Part shown: piece by piece, positions 8,039-17,250 of the stretch | Position numbering within the stretch: the first letter of the stretch is position 1 | Layout of the letters: each line of letters starts with the position of its first letter | Assembly: GCF_014644435.1 (NCBI RefSeq) | Contig: NZ_BMKR01000005.1 | Location: 62,001-126,000, forward strand | DNA: 64,000 bases | From: Paenibacillus albidus | GTDB taxonomy: Bacteria; Bacillota; Bacilli; Paenibacillales; Paenibacillaceae | Direction: 5' to 3' | Position numbers and translations under genes: made by a program | Notes under the pieces: model-generated | Databases searched by the model: none | What the model saw: only the letters and a program-made list of their open reading frames with translations | Told to the model about the DNA's origin: nothing

Positions 8039-8777
8039 GATAAGCCGCAATTCCGCCCGCGATAGCTTCCGCTATTTCCTCTTGGCCCTTCCCGCTGCAC
8101 AGCTTGGCGCGGTCAACCGGACTGCTGATAAAACCCGCCTCGACGATGACCGTTGTGGCGGTTATTTTGTTAAGCAGATAGAACGGTTTCCCGGGTCTCG
8201 GATCGCCTTCGACCTGGTACAGCCGGTTCAATTGGTTCTGGATTGACTTGGCCAGCATGTAGCTGCGTCCTTCCTGGCGGTACAATACAAGCGGTCCGTG
8301 CTTGGCAGGAGAAGGTGCCCAGTTGACGTGGATGCTGACAACCACATTGGCCGGGAGCGTCTCGGCCAGCTCTTTCCGCTGGGCCAGATCCCGCAGATGG
8401 CGGGAAGAGCTGCGGAGCCAGCGGTTCTCGTCGCTTGGCGCATAATCGCCATTGCGGTTCAGGATGGCATCGAACCCGTCACTGCGCAGCAGCAGGAACA
8501 AACGCCGTGAGATGTCCAGGGTAATGTTTTTTTCCAGGATATCGCCATATGATGTGCCCCCGTCAATCCCCCCGTGGCCGGCATCAATCAGAATCATCCG
8601 GTGGCCATGGCCCAGCAAGGGCTGGCGCTCTTCCGGAGCAGCTTCTATGGCAAACGCAGCGGATACCTGGCCGGGCTGTGACAGCAGCAACAAGGGCAGG
8701 GATAGCAGAAGAGGTGCCAGAGCAGCAATGAACCGGCGGCGCAGCGCAATACTTTTAGGTGTAAGCACTATATCCAC
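8025..8777 (-). CDS. N-acetylmuramoyl-L-alanine amidase (Amidase_3, CwlD-like)
   Basis: Starts at GTG (8777) behind AAGGAGGTTTATATT. The 250-residue product has an N-terminal hydrophobic signal/anchor (residues about 13-40) followed directly by an Amidase_3 domain. Zinc ligands are His68 (DAGHGG), Glu82 (LEKN) and His150 (VSIHVNW); catalytic Glu213 lies in IVEAGF. The size and single-domain layout resemble the spore-cortex amidase CwlD, which with PdaA makes muramic-delta-lactam. It could alternatively be a vegetative wall hydrolase. The gene overlaps the YibQ-like gene tail to tail by 14 bp, an unusual convergent arrangement. Confidence 0.85.
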   Translation of the reverse strand: MDIVLTPKSIALRRRFIAALAPLLLSLPLLLLSQPGQVSAAFAIEAAPEERQPLLGHGHRMILIDAGHGGIDGGTSYGDILEKNITLDISRRLFLLLRSDGFDAILNRNGDYAPSDENRWLRSSSRHLRDLAQRKELAETLPANVVVSIHVNWAPSPAKHGPLVLYRQEGRSYMLAKSIQNQLNRLYQVEGDPRPGKPFYLLNKITATTVIVEAGFISSPVDRAKLCSGKGQEEIAEAIAGGIAAYLMEM

Positions 8778-8950
8778 AATATAAACCTCCTTGTCTGAAA
8801 AGGATAAACTGGCTGGATACTTTGTTAGATTGTGCTCCAGCAGCAGAACCTATTCGGGAACAGGGGCTAGAGTTTAAACCACCCCCGGATGGGCATACTA
8901 AGGGTACAGGATACGTCTGATGATGGACTAACATTCGGGAGGTGGCGTCT

Positions 8951-9130
8951 ATGGCTTCCAGTGGGGAAGAACTTGTAAAATACATTACCGAAAAAGTGGT
9001 TGTATATATTGAGGACCCGCGCAGTATCAAGGAACGAAGGGCGGCGGCGAAGCAGCCCTGGTCGCAAAAATGGTTCGGGATGCTTCCATTGTCCTGGTCT
9101 ATCTGGTGGAGCAAGTGGAAACGCAAGTAG
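8951..9130 (+). CDS. yqzE: YqzE family protein
   Basis: A 59-residue protein starting at ATG 8951, 9 bases behind GGGAGG (an in-frame GTG at 8942 lies in the ribosome binding site and is unlikely). It shows the YqzE pattern: an N-terminal VKYITEKVVVYIEDP helix, a basic stretch (KERRAAAK) and the C-terminal WFGMLPLSWSIWW. In Bacillus subtilis yqzE lies between the comG operon and the yqhG-yqhH side of the tasA/sin region; here it is near yqhG-yqhH again, which supports the call. Function is unknown. A strong terminator follows. Confidence 0.8.
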   Translation: MASSGEELVKYITEKVVVYIEDPRSIKERRAAAKQPWSQKWFGMLPLSWSIWWSKWKRK

Positions 9131-9153
9131 GTGAAAGAAGTAATGGTGTTTCA

Positions 9154-9195
9154 AAAAAACCTTCCAGCGCCATACACGGCAGTGGAAGGTTTTTT
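9154..9195. terminator. Terminator after yqzE, bidirectional
   Basis: AAAAAACCTTCCA and TGGAAGGTTTTTT form a stem with A-rich left and T-rich right flank, suited to terminate yqzE and the convergent minus-strand gene. Confidence 0.85.
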
Positions 9196-9217
9196 CGTGT
9201 GTCCGTCAAGAAGAGCG

Positions 9218-10249
9218 CTAATGCGTATCCGGCAGCTGGTGCAAAGAGCCTTTTTCTATAAGCATTTGAAAAGGGAGGAATCTTCGGCCATCCGGTCCGG
9301 AAGCGGCGTAGACGGCAGGGCTTCCTTGTATTTGGCCCTTACCGGGATCAGGCTGCCAGAGCTGGTAGCCTGTAATCATAAAAGGTCCTCCCACCGTATC
9401 ATTCTGACCGGCTGCCTGGAAGGCCAGGCTGCTAAGAGGGGGGAGCAGGTTGGCTGGATTGTCCAGGCTGACTGCTGCCAGCTGCGGAGAGGTCAACCAG
9501 AGCAAATCTGCGCCCGGGTCATCTGTGCCTCCGCTCCGGTAGGCCGGAACGGGAGAAAAGGCCGGGCCGCTGCTGGTTACGGTATGGTGAATCCCGGCAG
9601 GTGCGCCTTGAAGTATACGTTCGGCCTTGCCGGCGTTCCAAGGCAGAACTTCAGGAACCGCAGCATTGAGATAAACAGTCTTCCCGTCCAGCGATATTTT
9701 CCAGAGCGGCAGTAGCGGTGCATACAGTGCCGTGAGTGTAACCTTACCTGAATAAGAAGAATGAATGATGCCCTCCTGCACCAGATACTGGCGCAGATCG
9801 GTCAGACTGTAGGGAAGCCCGGAGGTTCCGGCTCCGTATTCACTAAGCATATAACCGCCGGTATCCGTAGCGGAGATGATCAAATAGCCGATCCGCTGCT
9901 TGTCCTGCATCACATTGACAAGCCAGCTATGTGTACCGGGTCCCAGCGGATAATACACGGGTTCCGCTTCCTTCCAGGCCCCGAAAGACGGGTCGGCGGC
10001 AAGCCTGCTGAGGGTATCCCGCACAAAATCCTGAAGGGTTCCTGCAGCAGGCGAAGCCTTGATTTCGAGCACCGGGAGGTCGTTCTGCAATACAGTCTGC
10101 ATCACGCTGACACGGCTGCCGGTAGCGGAGAGAGCTGAGGGGAAGGCTGCCGCAGCGGTACCCAAAGTGAGGCAGAGCAGCAGAAGCAGCCAGCGGGTCC
10201 ACCTGAGTCCTGGCCTGCGCAGCAATCTATTTTTCATGCACCCATTCAC
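9218..10249 (-). CDS. Secreted hypothetical protein, about 340 aa
   Basis: The frame opens at GTG 10249, but the GGAAAGG on the minus strand is better spaced for the internal ATG at 10237. The N-terminus has arginines followed by a hydrophobic stretch (WLLLLLCLTLGTAAAAFPSALSA), a likely signal peptide. The mature part contains no cysteines, catalytic signature or repeat I recognise; it is rich in Pro, Gly and Ser, with WLVNVMQDKQRIGYLIISA suggesting beta structure. It is transcribed in the same direction as yqhH-yqhG, about 125 bp downstream of yqhG. Possibly an envelope protein; no function is assigned. Confidence 0.75.
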   Translation of the reverse strand: MNGCMKNRLLRRPGLRWTRWLLLLLCLTLGTAAAAFPSALSATGSRVSVMQTVLQNDLPVLEIKASPAAGTLQDFVRDTLSRLAADPSFGAWKEAEPVYYPLGPGTHSWLVNVMQDKQRIGYLIISATDTGGYMLSEYGAGTSGLPYSLTDLRQYLVQEGIIHSSYSGKVTLTALYAPLLPLWKISLDGKTVYLNAAVPEVLPWNAGKAERILQGAPAGIHHTVTSSGPAFSPVPAYRSGGTDDPGADLLWLTSPQLAAVSLDNPANLLPPLSSLAFQAAGQNDTVGGPFMITGYQLWQPDPGKGQIQGSPAVYAASGPDGRRFLPFQMLIEKGSLHQLPDTH

Positions 10250-10374
10250 CTTTCCTTATCTTTTCATACTGTTATTGTAGCGGACAAGCCGCAAAAAGCC
10301 TGTTGCTTGCTGTCAGAGGACAGTACGGGGATTCCTTTGTTTTTTTGCCTGGTTTTAGCGGACAGGGTCGCATT

Positions 10375-11415
10375 CTACGTACTCCGCAGATGAAACAGTC
10401 CGCAGGTTATCGCAGAAACTGCGATTTCCGGCTCATATTGCCAGGTGGTTTCGGTGCGGCGGCGATTGTACTGTTCTTCCGTGGCCTGCCGTTTCTCCTC
10501 ATCCGGATCTTTAAGCAGTTCCTTGTAATAGACATCGACGATGGCCAGTTCCATCCGCAGACGCTCACGGGCTTCTGCGGCCCAGTTGTAATCCAGCGTT
10601 GCCAGATAAGCGGTCAAATGGGTTTCGATCCGCTCTGCTGCCGCCGACGGTGACAGCTCATGAGGCTGAATATGCACATTCTCAGGCAGTCGCGGAATTA
10701 GTGCCCTGGCTGCAAGCTTGACTGCGAAATCGTCTTCAATGGCCCCTGATGTGAGTGATATTCCTATAAAATGGAGCTCCTCGCGTTTCAGATCGCAGGT
10801 CATCTCCACTTTATAGCAGACGCCAAGCCATGGCTCGTACGCTGCCGAGAACACCGTGTTCCGCTGCCGGCTGCCCGGGTCCTCGAACAGATACAGATAT
10901 TTGCCTTCATCCCGGGCTGCCGTCCAGATCTGCCGCAGCCGCCGGCTGCCGTAGATCACATCCTCGCGCCGGATCATGCCGGGACCGATCCGCGGCAGCG
11001 CCGGAACGATCCCGAAATAACGGGCCAGAATGCCTTCCTTGGGGTCCCCTGTGGGACCGCCCGGAACAGCGGCAGGCTCTGCGGCGGCTTCGATTTCGGC
11101 AGGTCTGCCCAGCCCGGGACCGCCGCTGCTCGTTACAGGGGAGTTGAGCCCAAACGGCATTACCGGAGGTGCCGGCGCGGACGCCTGGTTGTCATACTGC
11201 TCCGGATCAAACACGAACGTAAAGGACAATGTCTCGGGCGGAGCCCCGGTACGCTCGACAAACCCCCAATAATAAGGGCGGTCTGTGAGCATCTGATCCG
11301 CCCGCGGCGACAGCTTGACTGTAACATGATGCGGTGAGGCTTCAATAATATGGCATTCCGTCGCTTCCAGATAATCCATAACCTGCTTGCGGATCTGTGC
11401 TGGGGTGAGTGTCAT
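10375..11415 (-). CDS. yqhG: YqhG family protein
   Basis: The 346-residue product begins MTLTPAQIRKQVMDYLEATECHIIEASPHHVTVKLSPRAD and contains RPYYWGFVERTG, as in YqhG, a family of unknown function found beside the SNF2-type helicase YqhH in Bacillus. Compared with the shorter Bacillus protein it has a Pro/Ala/Gly-rich insertion around residues 75-125. The start ATG overlaps the helicase stop (ATGA), so the two are translationally coupled, arguing that they act together. The C-terminal half (EERLRMELAIVDVYYKELLKDPDEEKRQATEEQYNRR) is probably coiled coil. Call is based on sequence resemblance plus conserved synteny. Confidence 0.78.
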   Translation of the reverse strand: MTLTPAQIRKQVMDYLEATECHIIEASPHHVTVKLSPRADQMLTDRPYYWGFVERTGAPPETLSFTFVFDPEQYDNQASAPAPPVMPFGLNSPVTSSGGPGLGRPAEIEAAAEPAAVPGGPTGDPKEGILARYFGIVPALPRIGPGMIRREDVIYGSRRLRQIWTAARDEGKYLYLFEDPGSRQRNTVFSAAYEPWLGVCYKVEMTCDLKREELHFIGISLTSGAIEDDFAVKLAARALIPRLPENVHIQPHELSPSAAAERIETHLTAYLATLDYNWAAEARERLRMELAIVDVYYKELLKDPDEEKRQATEEQYNRRRTETTWQYEPEIAVSAITCGLFHLRST

Positions 11416-13157
11416 TTCACCGCCCCGCTTTCTTGCTGAACATCTTGGGTCAGTTCACTGAACGATTCTCCTATATGGTCCAGTTCTTGGCGAAGCTCTT
11501 CTTCACTGCGGGATTCAAGCATGATTTTGTACAAGCTTTTCTCCAGAGATTCCTTCTTCTCCAGGCGTTCAAGGATAACATCCAGGCCTCCGATGACCAT
11601 CTCGAACATATTGATTTTCTCATGCAGGAGATGAAGGATATGCTCTTCAATGGTTCCCTGTGTGGACAGGTTATAAATGATCACGTCATTCTGCTGGCCC
11701 AGCCGGTGCACCCGCCCGATCCGCTGTTCAACCCGCATGGGATTCCACGGCAGGTCAAAGTTAATCATGTGGTGGCAGAACTGCAGATTAATACCTTCGC
11801 CGCCCGCCTCGGTAGCGATCATGACCTGGGCGCGGCCCCGGAAGAGGTCCATCATCCAGTCTTTTTTCCCGCGGTTCATCCCGCCTGAATAGGTGACGCA
11901 TTGCAGCCCATGTTCACGGAAATACTGTAACAGATATTCCTGGGTCGCACGGTATTCCGTGAATACGATAACTTTTTCGTTCATCTCCTGGATAAGCGAC
12001 AGTGCCGTATCGGCTTTTGTGTTTTTTTTGACCGTCCGCAGCGTCTGCAGCAGCGTCATCATCCGGTCGCGTTTGGGGGAGTCGGCAGGCAGTTTTTTGA
12101 TCAGATTGACCAAGGTAATAAACACAGCATCCCGGCTGCTGCACACCTCGCGCTGAAGGGTAACGAGGGAGAGCATGCTGCTCAGATTGCCGCCGGCCTC
12201 CTGATATTGATCTCTGACAAAAGAAGTCACGCTGTCATATAAATCTTTCTCCTCAGCCGAGAGCGTCAGCGGGATATTGCGGACTTTCCGTTTCGTGAAA
12301 TTGACAGGCCCTTCACCACGCCGGTTGCGGATCATAACCTTGGAAAGCTCTTCCCGGAGCTGCCCTTCATTCTTCGGCTGACGTTTATCCACGACAAAGT
12401 TGGCGGCAAAATCCCCCTGGTTTCCGAGCTGCCCCGGCTTCAGCAGGGTAATCAAATTAAACAGCTCGCCGAGATCATTCTGAACAGGGGTTGCGGTAAG
12501 CAGGAGGCAATATTTTTTGCGCAGCTGCTGGACAAACAGGTAGTTGGTCGATTTCTTGTTTTTCAATTTATGGGCTTCGTCGATAATCAGCATGTCGTAT
12601 TCATTGGCCAGCAGGAATTCCTTGTGGGGATCCCGTTTCGCCGTGTCCATGGAGGCTACGACGATATCATTGCCCCAGGAATATGCCTTTTTCTGGGCAA
12701 CCGCAGAGATGCCGAACTTGGCATTCAGCTCACGCACCCATTGCAGGACAAGCGAGGCCGGCACCAGAATCAGCACTTTGGAGACCAGCCCGCGCACCAG
12801 ATATTCTTTTAGCACAAGCCCTGCTTCAATGGTCTTGCCGAGTCCCACCTCGTCTGCGAGGATCGCCCGTCCCGACATCTCAAAAAGCACTTTATGAGCC
12901 GTATCCAGCTGGTGGGGCAGCGGGGATAACCCGGTTAGGTGCTGGAGGCACTGCAGCTCGTCGAAGCTGGTTACCAGGCCGGATTGGACACCCTGTATCC
13001 CCAGTCGGGTCAATCTCCAGTCGCCCCATGGTCCGCCTTTGTCAAGCTTTTGCTCCAGCTCCTGCAGCCAGCCCCGGTCAAAAGAAAGGGGGACGGGCAG
13101 CAAAGGTGCATTCTTCTTGCCTTCGGGCAGCGGGGAATTGCGGAATAATTGCGTCAT
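11412..13157 (-). CDS. yqhH: SNF2-type DEAD/DEAH helicase YqhH
   Basis: A 581-residue superfamily 2 SNF2-like ATPase. Walker A/motif I is EVGLGKTIEAG (GLGKT at residues 105-109), motif II is DEAH (193-196), motif III LLTATPVQN, and the helicase-C half carries EAGGEGINLQFCHHMINFDLPWNP and VEQRIGRVHRLGQ (motifs V and VI). These features indicate ATP-driven translocation on or remodelling of nucleic-acid complexes, related to RapA/HepA-type proteins. The start ATG follows GAGGAGG. It is the first gene of a yqhH-yqhG unit with a 4-base overlap. The Bacillus homologue has no settled function. Confidence 0.87.
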   Translation of the reverse strand: MTQLFRNSPLPEGKKNAPLLPVPLSFDRGWLQELEQKLDKGGPWGDWRLTRLGIQGVQSGLVTSFDELQCLQHLTGLSPLPHQLDTAHKVLFEMSGRAILADEVGLGKTIEAGLVLKEYLVRGLVSKVLILVPASLVLQWVRELNAKFGISAVAQKKAYSWGNDIVVASMDTAKRDPHKEFLLANEYDMLIIDEAHKLKNKKSTNYLFVQQLRKKYCLLLTATPVQNDLGELFNLITLLKPGQLGNQGDFAANFVVDKRQPKNEGQLREELSKVMIRNRRGEGPVNFTKRKVRNIPLTLSAEEKDLYDSVTSFVRDQYQEAGGNLSSMLSLVTLQREVCSSRDAVFITLVNLIKKLPADSPKRDRMMTLLQTLRTVKKNTKADTALSLIQEMNEKVIVFTEYRATQEYLLQYFREHGLQCVTYSGGMNRGKKDWMMDLFRGRAQVMIATEAGGEGINLQFCHHMINFDLPWNPMRVEQRIGRVHRLGQQNDVIIYNLSTQGTIEEHILHLLHEKINMFEMVIGGLDVILERLEKKESLEKSLYKIMLESRSEEELRQELDHIGESFSELTQDVQQESGAVK

Positions 13158-13491
13158 AGGGCCTCCTCAGATACTTGAGATAGATAGTAGTACGTAGAAG
13201 TAGTATGCTCGTAATCAAGAGGATTCATAACCTGCTATTTTTAAAGGGCCGTATTCAAAAAAAGAGCAAGAACGAGAAAAAACGGGATTTACCAGGGATA
13301 TTTCCCCAACAATCCGCTTTTCTCCGAAAGAACATCTGATACAATATGTGGTATAGTTTAGAGGTTGGTTAACACCATATATTGTGACGATTCTTTGAAA
13401 TAAGTATTCAGGAAGCCAGACCCTGCGGTCATTTGTCATTGACAAGATAATTTCCTGAAACAAGGCCGCAGTAACGACAGGTCAATTACAC
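13158..13491. other. Divergent intergenic region yqhH/nrdJ
   Basis: About 330 bp. The half nearer nrdJ carries two NrdR boxes (listed separately). Frames here lack ribosome binding sites. No cobalamin riboswitch B12-box was recognised despite the B12-dependent product downstream. Confidence 0.5.
13339..13387 (+). promoter_or_regulatory. Pair of NrdR boxes upstream of nrdJ
   Basis: ATACAATATGTGGTAT at 13339-13354 and ACACCATATATTGTGA at 13372-13387 both fit the NrdR consensus ACACWATATATWGTGT, the second almost perfectly. Their starts are 33 bp apart, about three helical turns, the same-face spacing typical of NrdR operators. NrdR represses ribonucleotide reductase genes in response to ATP/dATP. 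Confidence 0.8.
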
Positions 13492-13509
13492 ATGCGGGAG
13501 GTTTTTGTA

Positions 13510-16500
13510 TTGGGTACAGCAGAACGAAAGCAGCGGCTTGAGGGACTGAGCGAGAAGATATTTCTGGATCGCTATGCCTGGAAGGATGCGGACAGCAACA
13601 ATGCCAAGGTAGGTGACGTGGTGCTGGTGCTGACTAAAGATGATCCCAAATTTCCGACCAAGGAAGTCGGAGAGATTGTAGAACGCAGCGGACGGAGCGT
13701 TACGGTCAAGACCCGCAGCGGCCAACTGGTGCAGTCGGATGTGGAGAAGCTGACGCTTAATATAGAGAAGACGCCGGAAGAAATGTGGGATCGTCTGGCT
13801 TCGGCGATGGCTTCTGTAGAACAAACGCCTGAGCTGCAGGCAGAATGGACAGGCAAATTCCGGGCGATTCTGGATGATTGGAAGCTGGTGCCGGGCGGGC
13901 GGATTGCCGCAGGTGCAGGTGCAAGCGAGGAACTGACCCTTTTTAACTGTTATGTTATTCCTTCTCCCAAAGACAGCCGCGGCGGCATCATGCAGACGTT
14001 GTCGGAAATGACCGAGATTATGGCCCGCGGAGGCGGCGTGGGCATTAATCTGTCCTCACTGCGCCCGCGGAGGGCTATTGTCAGAGGGGTGAACGGCTCC
14101 TCCAGCGGTTCTGTCTCCTGGGGCGGATTGTTTAGCTACACCACCGGACTGATTGAGCAAGGCGGCAGCCGCCGCGGTGCGCTGATGCTGATGATCAATG
14201 ACTGGCATCCGGATGTGCTCGATTTCATTACCGTGAAGCAGACGATGGGTCAGGTCACCAATGCTAACCTGTCCGTATGCGTCAGCAATGCTTTTATGAA
14301 GGCTGTGAAGGAGGATCTGGATTGGGAGCTGGTCTTCCCGGATACAACCGATCCGGATTATGACACCCTGTGGGACGGGGATCTGGATAAATGGAAAGCG
14401 GACAACCGCCGGGTCATTCCATACCGTACGGTGAAGGCGCGCGAGGTGTGGCATACCATTATTGAATCGGCCTGGAAATCAGCGGAGCCGGGTGTTGTAT
14501 TCATGGAATACTACAACCAGATGTCCAACAGCTGGTATTTCAACCCGATTATTTGTACTAATCCTTGCTTTCATCCCGGCACAAGAATTACAACCGAATT
14601 TGGTTTGATTACCATAGAAGATTTGTACAAGAAGACCGCCGGCGAAACGTTCCTGGTGGGGACAGATTCTCGTTTGCTGGAGCAGGCTAAGGTGGTAAAT
14701 GGGCGTTCTTATGAAATTCCAGGTGTAGTGATGCGGCGTGCCACTGTATTTCCGACAGGCAAGAAAGAGACCGTAGTCGTGTCACTGCGGAACGGGATGG
14801 AGCTCAGTGTGACGAAGGATCACCGTCTGTATACCAGCAGCGGCTGGAAAGAGGCACAGCATATAACCGCCGAGGATTATGTCTATATTCAATCGGGCCA
14901 AGGCCGTTTTGCAGCTGAGGATAACCTGGGAGAAGATTGGGGGCTGTTCTTGGGTTGGTTAACAGGAGACGGCTGGGTATCCAGACGCGGCGATATCGGC
15001 ATGGTGTTTGGCGGCGGTGACCAGGATGCAGTGGAGCGGCTGGTTGCAGCAGGTGAGAAGATCACTGGTGTGACAGCAAAAGTGTATGAGCGGACGAACG
15101 GGACTAAACAGGTCTATTGGTGGCGTAAAGAGCTGCTTGAGAAGCTGACCGAGCTTGGAGTAAAAGCAGTCAAGGCACCGGAGAAAGAAGTGCCCGAGGC
15201 CATATTTACTTCATCCGAGACGACGGTGACCGCGTTTCTGCAAGGGCTGTTCAGTGCAGACGGAACCGTCTATGAACGGGATGATATGCGGCGTGGAGTC
15301 CGGCTTACTTCATCTTCCAAAAAGCTTTTGCAGGGGGTTCAGCTCCTGCTGCTTAATTACGGGATTCATGGACATATCTATGCCCGCCCTAAACAATCAC
15401 AATCACAGTTTGAGTACACAACCCTAGCTGGTGAACATCGGACGTATGCATCCAAAGGTTTCTATGAGCTGGTGTTGACAGGCAATAACATTCTTGAATT
15501 CAAAGAAAAAATCGGCTTCGGCTGTGTTCCCAGAAAACAGCAGGCGCTTGAACGGATCGCCAGATCTTCGCGTAAATCCGAGAAGTTCCTATCCAAAGTT
15601 GTTTCGGTAGATCCGGGAGAAACCGTCACGGTGTATGACATTACCGAGCCGGTGACGCATTCCCTGTTGGCTGATGGTATAGTGGCCCACAATTGCGGTG
15701 AACAAGGACTGCCCGGCTGGGGGGTCTGCAACCTGTCAGCCGTGAACTTGTCCAAGTTCTACAACGAGGAGAACCATGATGTAGATTGGGCGGATTTGGC
15801 GACAACCACCCGTTATTCAGTTCGTTTCCTGGATAATGTTATCGACACAACACCGTACCATTTCCCCGAGAACGAAGCGAATCAGAAGCTGGAACGCCGG
15901 GTAGGCCTTGGCACTATGGGGCTGGCGGAGCTGATGATCAAGCTGGGCATCCGTTATGGCAGCGCAGAATCCCTTGAGTTCCTGGACAAGCTGTATGGCT
16001 TCATGGCCCGGGAGGCTTATTTGGCCTCGGCGGAGATCGCCGCAGAGAAGGGATCATTCCAGGCCTTTGATACGGAGAAATATCTGCAAAGCGGATTTAT
16101 GCGGAATATTACCGGAACCTATCCCGAAGTGGGCGAAGCAATCCGGGAGCACGGTATGCGCAACGTTACAGTCATCACCCAAGCGCCTACCGGCAGCACG
16201 GGAACGATGGTCGGCACCTCAACCGGTATTGAGCCGTATTTTGCCTTTAAATATTTCCGTCAGAGCCGGCTTGGGTATGACGAGCAGTTTGTGCCGATTG
16301 CCAAGGAATGGCTGGATACCCATCCGGGTGAGGAGCTTCCTGATTACTTCGTAACGTCGATGGATCTGTCCGCCAAGGATCATATCCGCGCACAGGCGGC
16401 AATCCAGCGCTGGGTGGACAGCTCGATTTCCAAGACGGCGAACTGCCCATCCGACTTCACCGTTGAGGAAACGGCAGAGCTGTACGAAATGGCCTTCGAT

Positions 16501-17250
16501 CTCGGCTGCAAAGGCGTAACGATCTATCGTGACGGCAGCCGTGACGTACAGGTTCTGGAGACTACCAGAAAAGAAGAGAAGCAGGAGACTCCGGCAGCAG
16601 AACCTGCACCTGCTGTGGAAAGTACCCTTGCATCTGCGGCTCCTGGCGTGCTGGACAAACAATACAAGAAACGTCCGCAAGTGCTGCGCGGGGCGACCTA
16701 TAAGATCAATACGCCGTTCGGCATGGCGTATATCACCATTAACGATCTGGACGGAATACCGGCTGAGATTTTCCTGAACGTAGGCAAGGCTGGTTCCGAC
16801 GTCTTTGCCATGGCCGAAGCGCTGGGCCGTGTCTGCTCACTGTTCCTGCGGTATGGCGATCACGGGGAGAAGGTCGAACTGCTGATCAAACACCTCAAGG
16901 GCATCGGCGGCTCCGGGGCCATCGGGTTCGGCGCGAACCGCGTAGAGTCTATTGCCGATGCGGTAGCCAAGGCACTGGAATCCCATGTGCAGCACAACAG
17001 GGATGACGACCATGTTCCGGCACCGATCGCCGCCACGCTGGAGCTGGAGGATTTCACCGAGGCGCTGAACGCTGAGCTGAAATCCGGCGTTCCGGCAGCC
17101 ACGGCTACGGAAGACAGCCACGGCGGACATGCTGCACACAGCCATGCCACTGCTTCGCGTGACCTGTGCCCCTCCTGCGGCGGCGCTTCCCTGATTAATG
17201 TCGAGGGCTGTAAGACCTGCGGGAATTGCGGGTATAGTCGGTGCGGGTAG
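13510..17250 (+). CDS. nrdJ: Vitamin B12-dependent (class II) ribonucleotide reductase with intein
   Basis: The frame is open from ATG 13492, but GGGAGG at 13495-13500 points to TTG 13510 as the start (1,246 codons; residue numbers below count from 13492). It reduces ribonucleotides to deoxyribonucleotides using adenosylcobalamin. Exteins show redox Cys153 (LFNCYVIP), NPCGE with radical Cys735, and redox Cys746 (GWGVCNLSAVN), spaced 11 residues as in Thermotoga NrdJ (C322/C333). The C-terminal region has a TSCPD-like domain and a CPSCGG/CKTCGNCGYSRCG zinc-type tail. A 376-residue intein sits between Pro358 and Cys735. Spliced product is about 870 residues, normal for NrdJ. NrdR boxes lie upstream and a terminator at 17384. 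Confidence 0.95.
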   Translation: MGTAERKQRLEGLSEKIFLDRYAWKDADSNNAKVGDVVLVLTKDDPKFPTKEVGEIVERSGRSVTVKTRSGQLVQSDVEKLTLNIEKTPEEMWDRLASAMASVEQTPELQAEWTGKFRAILDDWKLVPGGRIAAGAGASEELTLFNCYVIPSPKDSRGGIMQTLSEMTEIMARGGGVGINLSSLRPRRAIVRGVNGSSSGSVSWGGLFSYTTGLIEQGGSRRGALMLMINDWHPDVLDFITVKQTMGQVTNANLSVCVSNAFMKAVKEDLDWELVFPDTTDPDYDTLWDGDLDKWKADNRRVIPYRTVKAREVWHTIIESAWKSAEPGVVFMEYYNQMSNSWYFNPIICTNPCFHPGTRITTEFGLITIEDLYKKTAGETFLVGTDSRLLEQAKVVNGRSYEIPGVVMRRATVFPTGKKETVVVSLRNGMELSVTKDHRLYTSSGWKEAQHITAEDYVYIQSGQGRFAAEDNLGEDWGLFLGWLTGDGWVSRRGDIGMVFGGGDQDAVERLVAAGEKITGVTAKVYERTNGTKQVYWWRKELLEKLTELGVKAVKAPEKEVPEAIFTSSETTVTAFLQGLFSADGTVYERDDMRRGVRLTSSSKKLLQGVQLLLLNYGIHGHIYARPKQSQSQFEYTTLAGEHRTYASKGFYELVLTGNNILEFKEKIGFGCVPRKQQALERIARSSRKSEKFLSKVVSVDPGETVTVYDITEPVTHSLLADGIVAHNCGEQGLPGWGVCNLSAVNLSKFYNEENHDVDWADLATTTRYSVRFLDNVIDTTPYHFPENEANQKLERRVGLGTMGLAELMIKLGIRYGSAESLEFLDKLYGFMAREAYLASAEIAAEKGSFQAFDTEKYLQSGFMRNITGTYPEVGEAIREHGMRNVTVITQAPTGSTGTMVGTSTGIEPYFAFKYFRQSRLGYDEQFVPIAKEWLDTHPGEELPDYFVTSMDLSAKDHIRAQAAIQRWVDSSISKTANCPSDFTVEETAELYEMAFDLGCKGVTIYRDGSRDVQVLETTRKEEKQETPAAEPAPAVESTLASAAPGVLDKQYKKRPQVLRGATYKINTPFGMAYITINDLDGIPAEIFLNVGKAGSDVFAMAEALGRVCSLFLRYGDHGEKVELLIKHLKGIGGSGAIGFGANRVESIADAVAKALESHVQHNRDDDHVPAPIAATLELEDFTEALNAELKSGVPAATATEDSHGGHAAHSHATASRDLCPSCGGASLINVEGCKTCGNCGYSRCG
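14566..15693 (+). other. Intein with LAGLIDADG endonuclease inside NrdJ
   Basis: Codons 359-734 of the nrdJ frame. The intein starts at Cys359 (block A CFHPGTRITTEFGLITIEDL), has block B GMELSVTKDHRLYT with the TxxH histidine, two LAGLIDADG motifs (FLGWLTGDG, residues 486-494, and LQGLFSADG, 583-591), block F VTVYDITEP and ends in VAHN, followed by extein Cys735. All splicing residues (Cys1, His-Asn end, Cys+1) are present, so it should be active in splicing, and both endonuclease acidic residues (Asp493, Asp590) are intact. Insertion is between Pro and the catalytic radical cysteine of the NPCGE motif. Confidence 0.95.

Noticed and set aside
10771..11337. 188-aa plus-strand frame opposite yqhG
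   Set aside because: High-GC antisense shadow without ribosome binding site; yqhG is supported by coupling to yqhH.
13158..13491. Cobalamin riboswitch upstream of the B12-dependent reductase
   Set aside because: No B12-box-like sequence was found; the clear signals are the two NrdR boxes instead.
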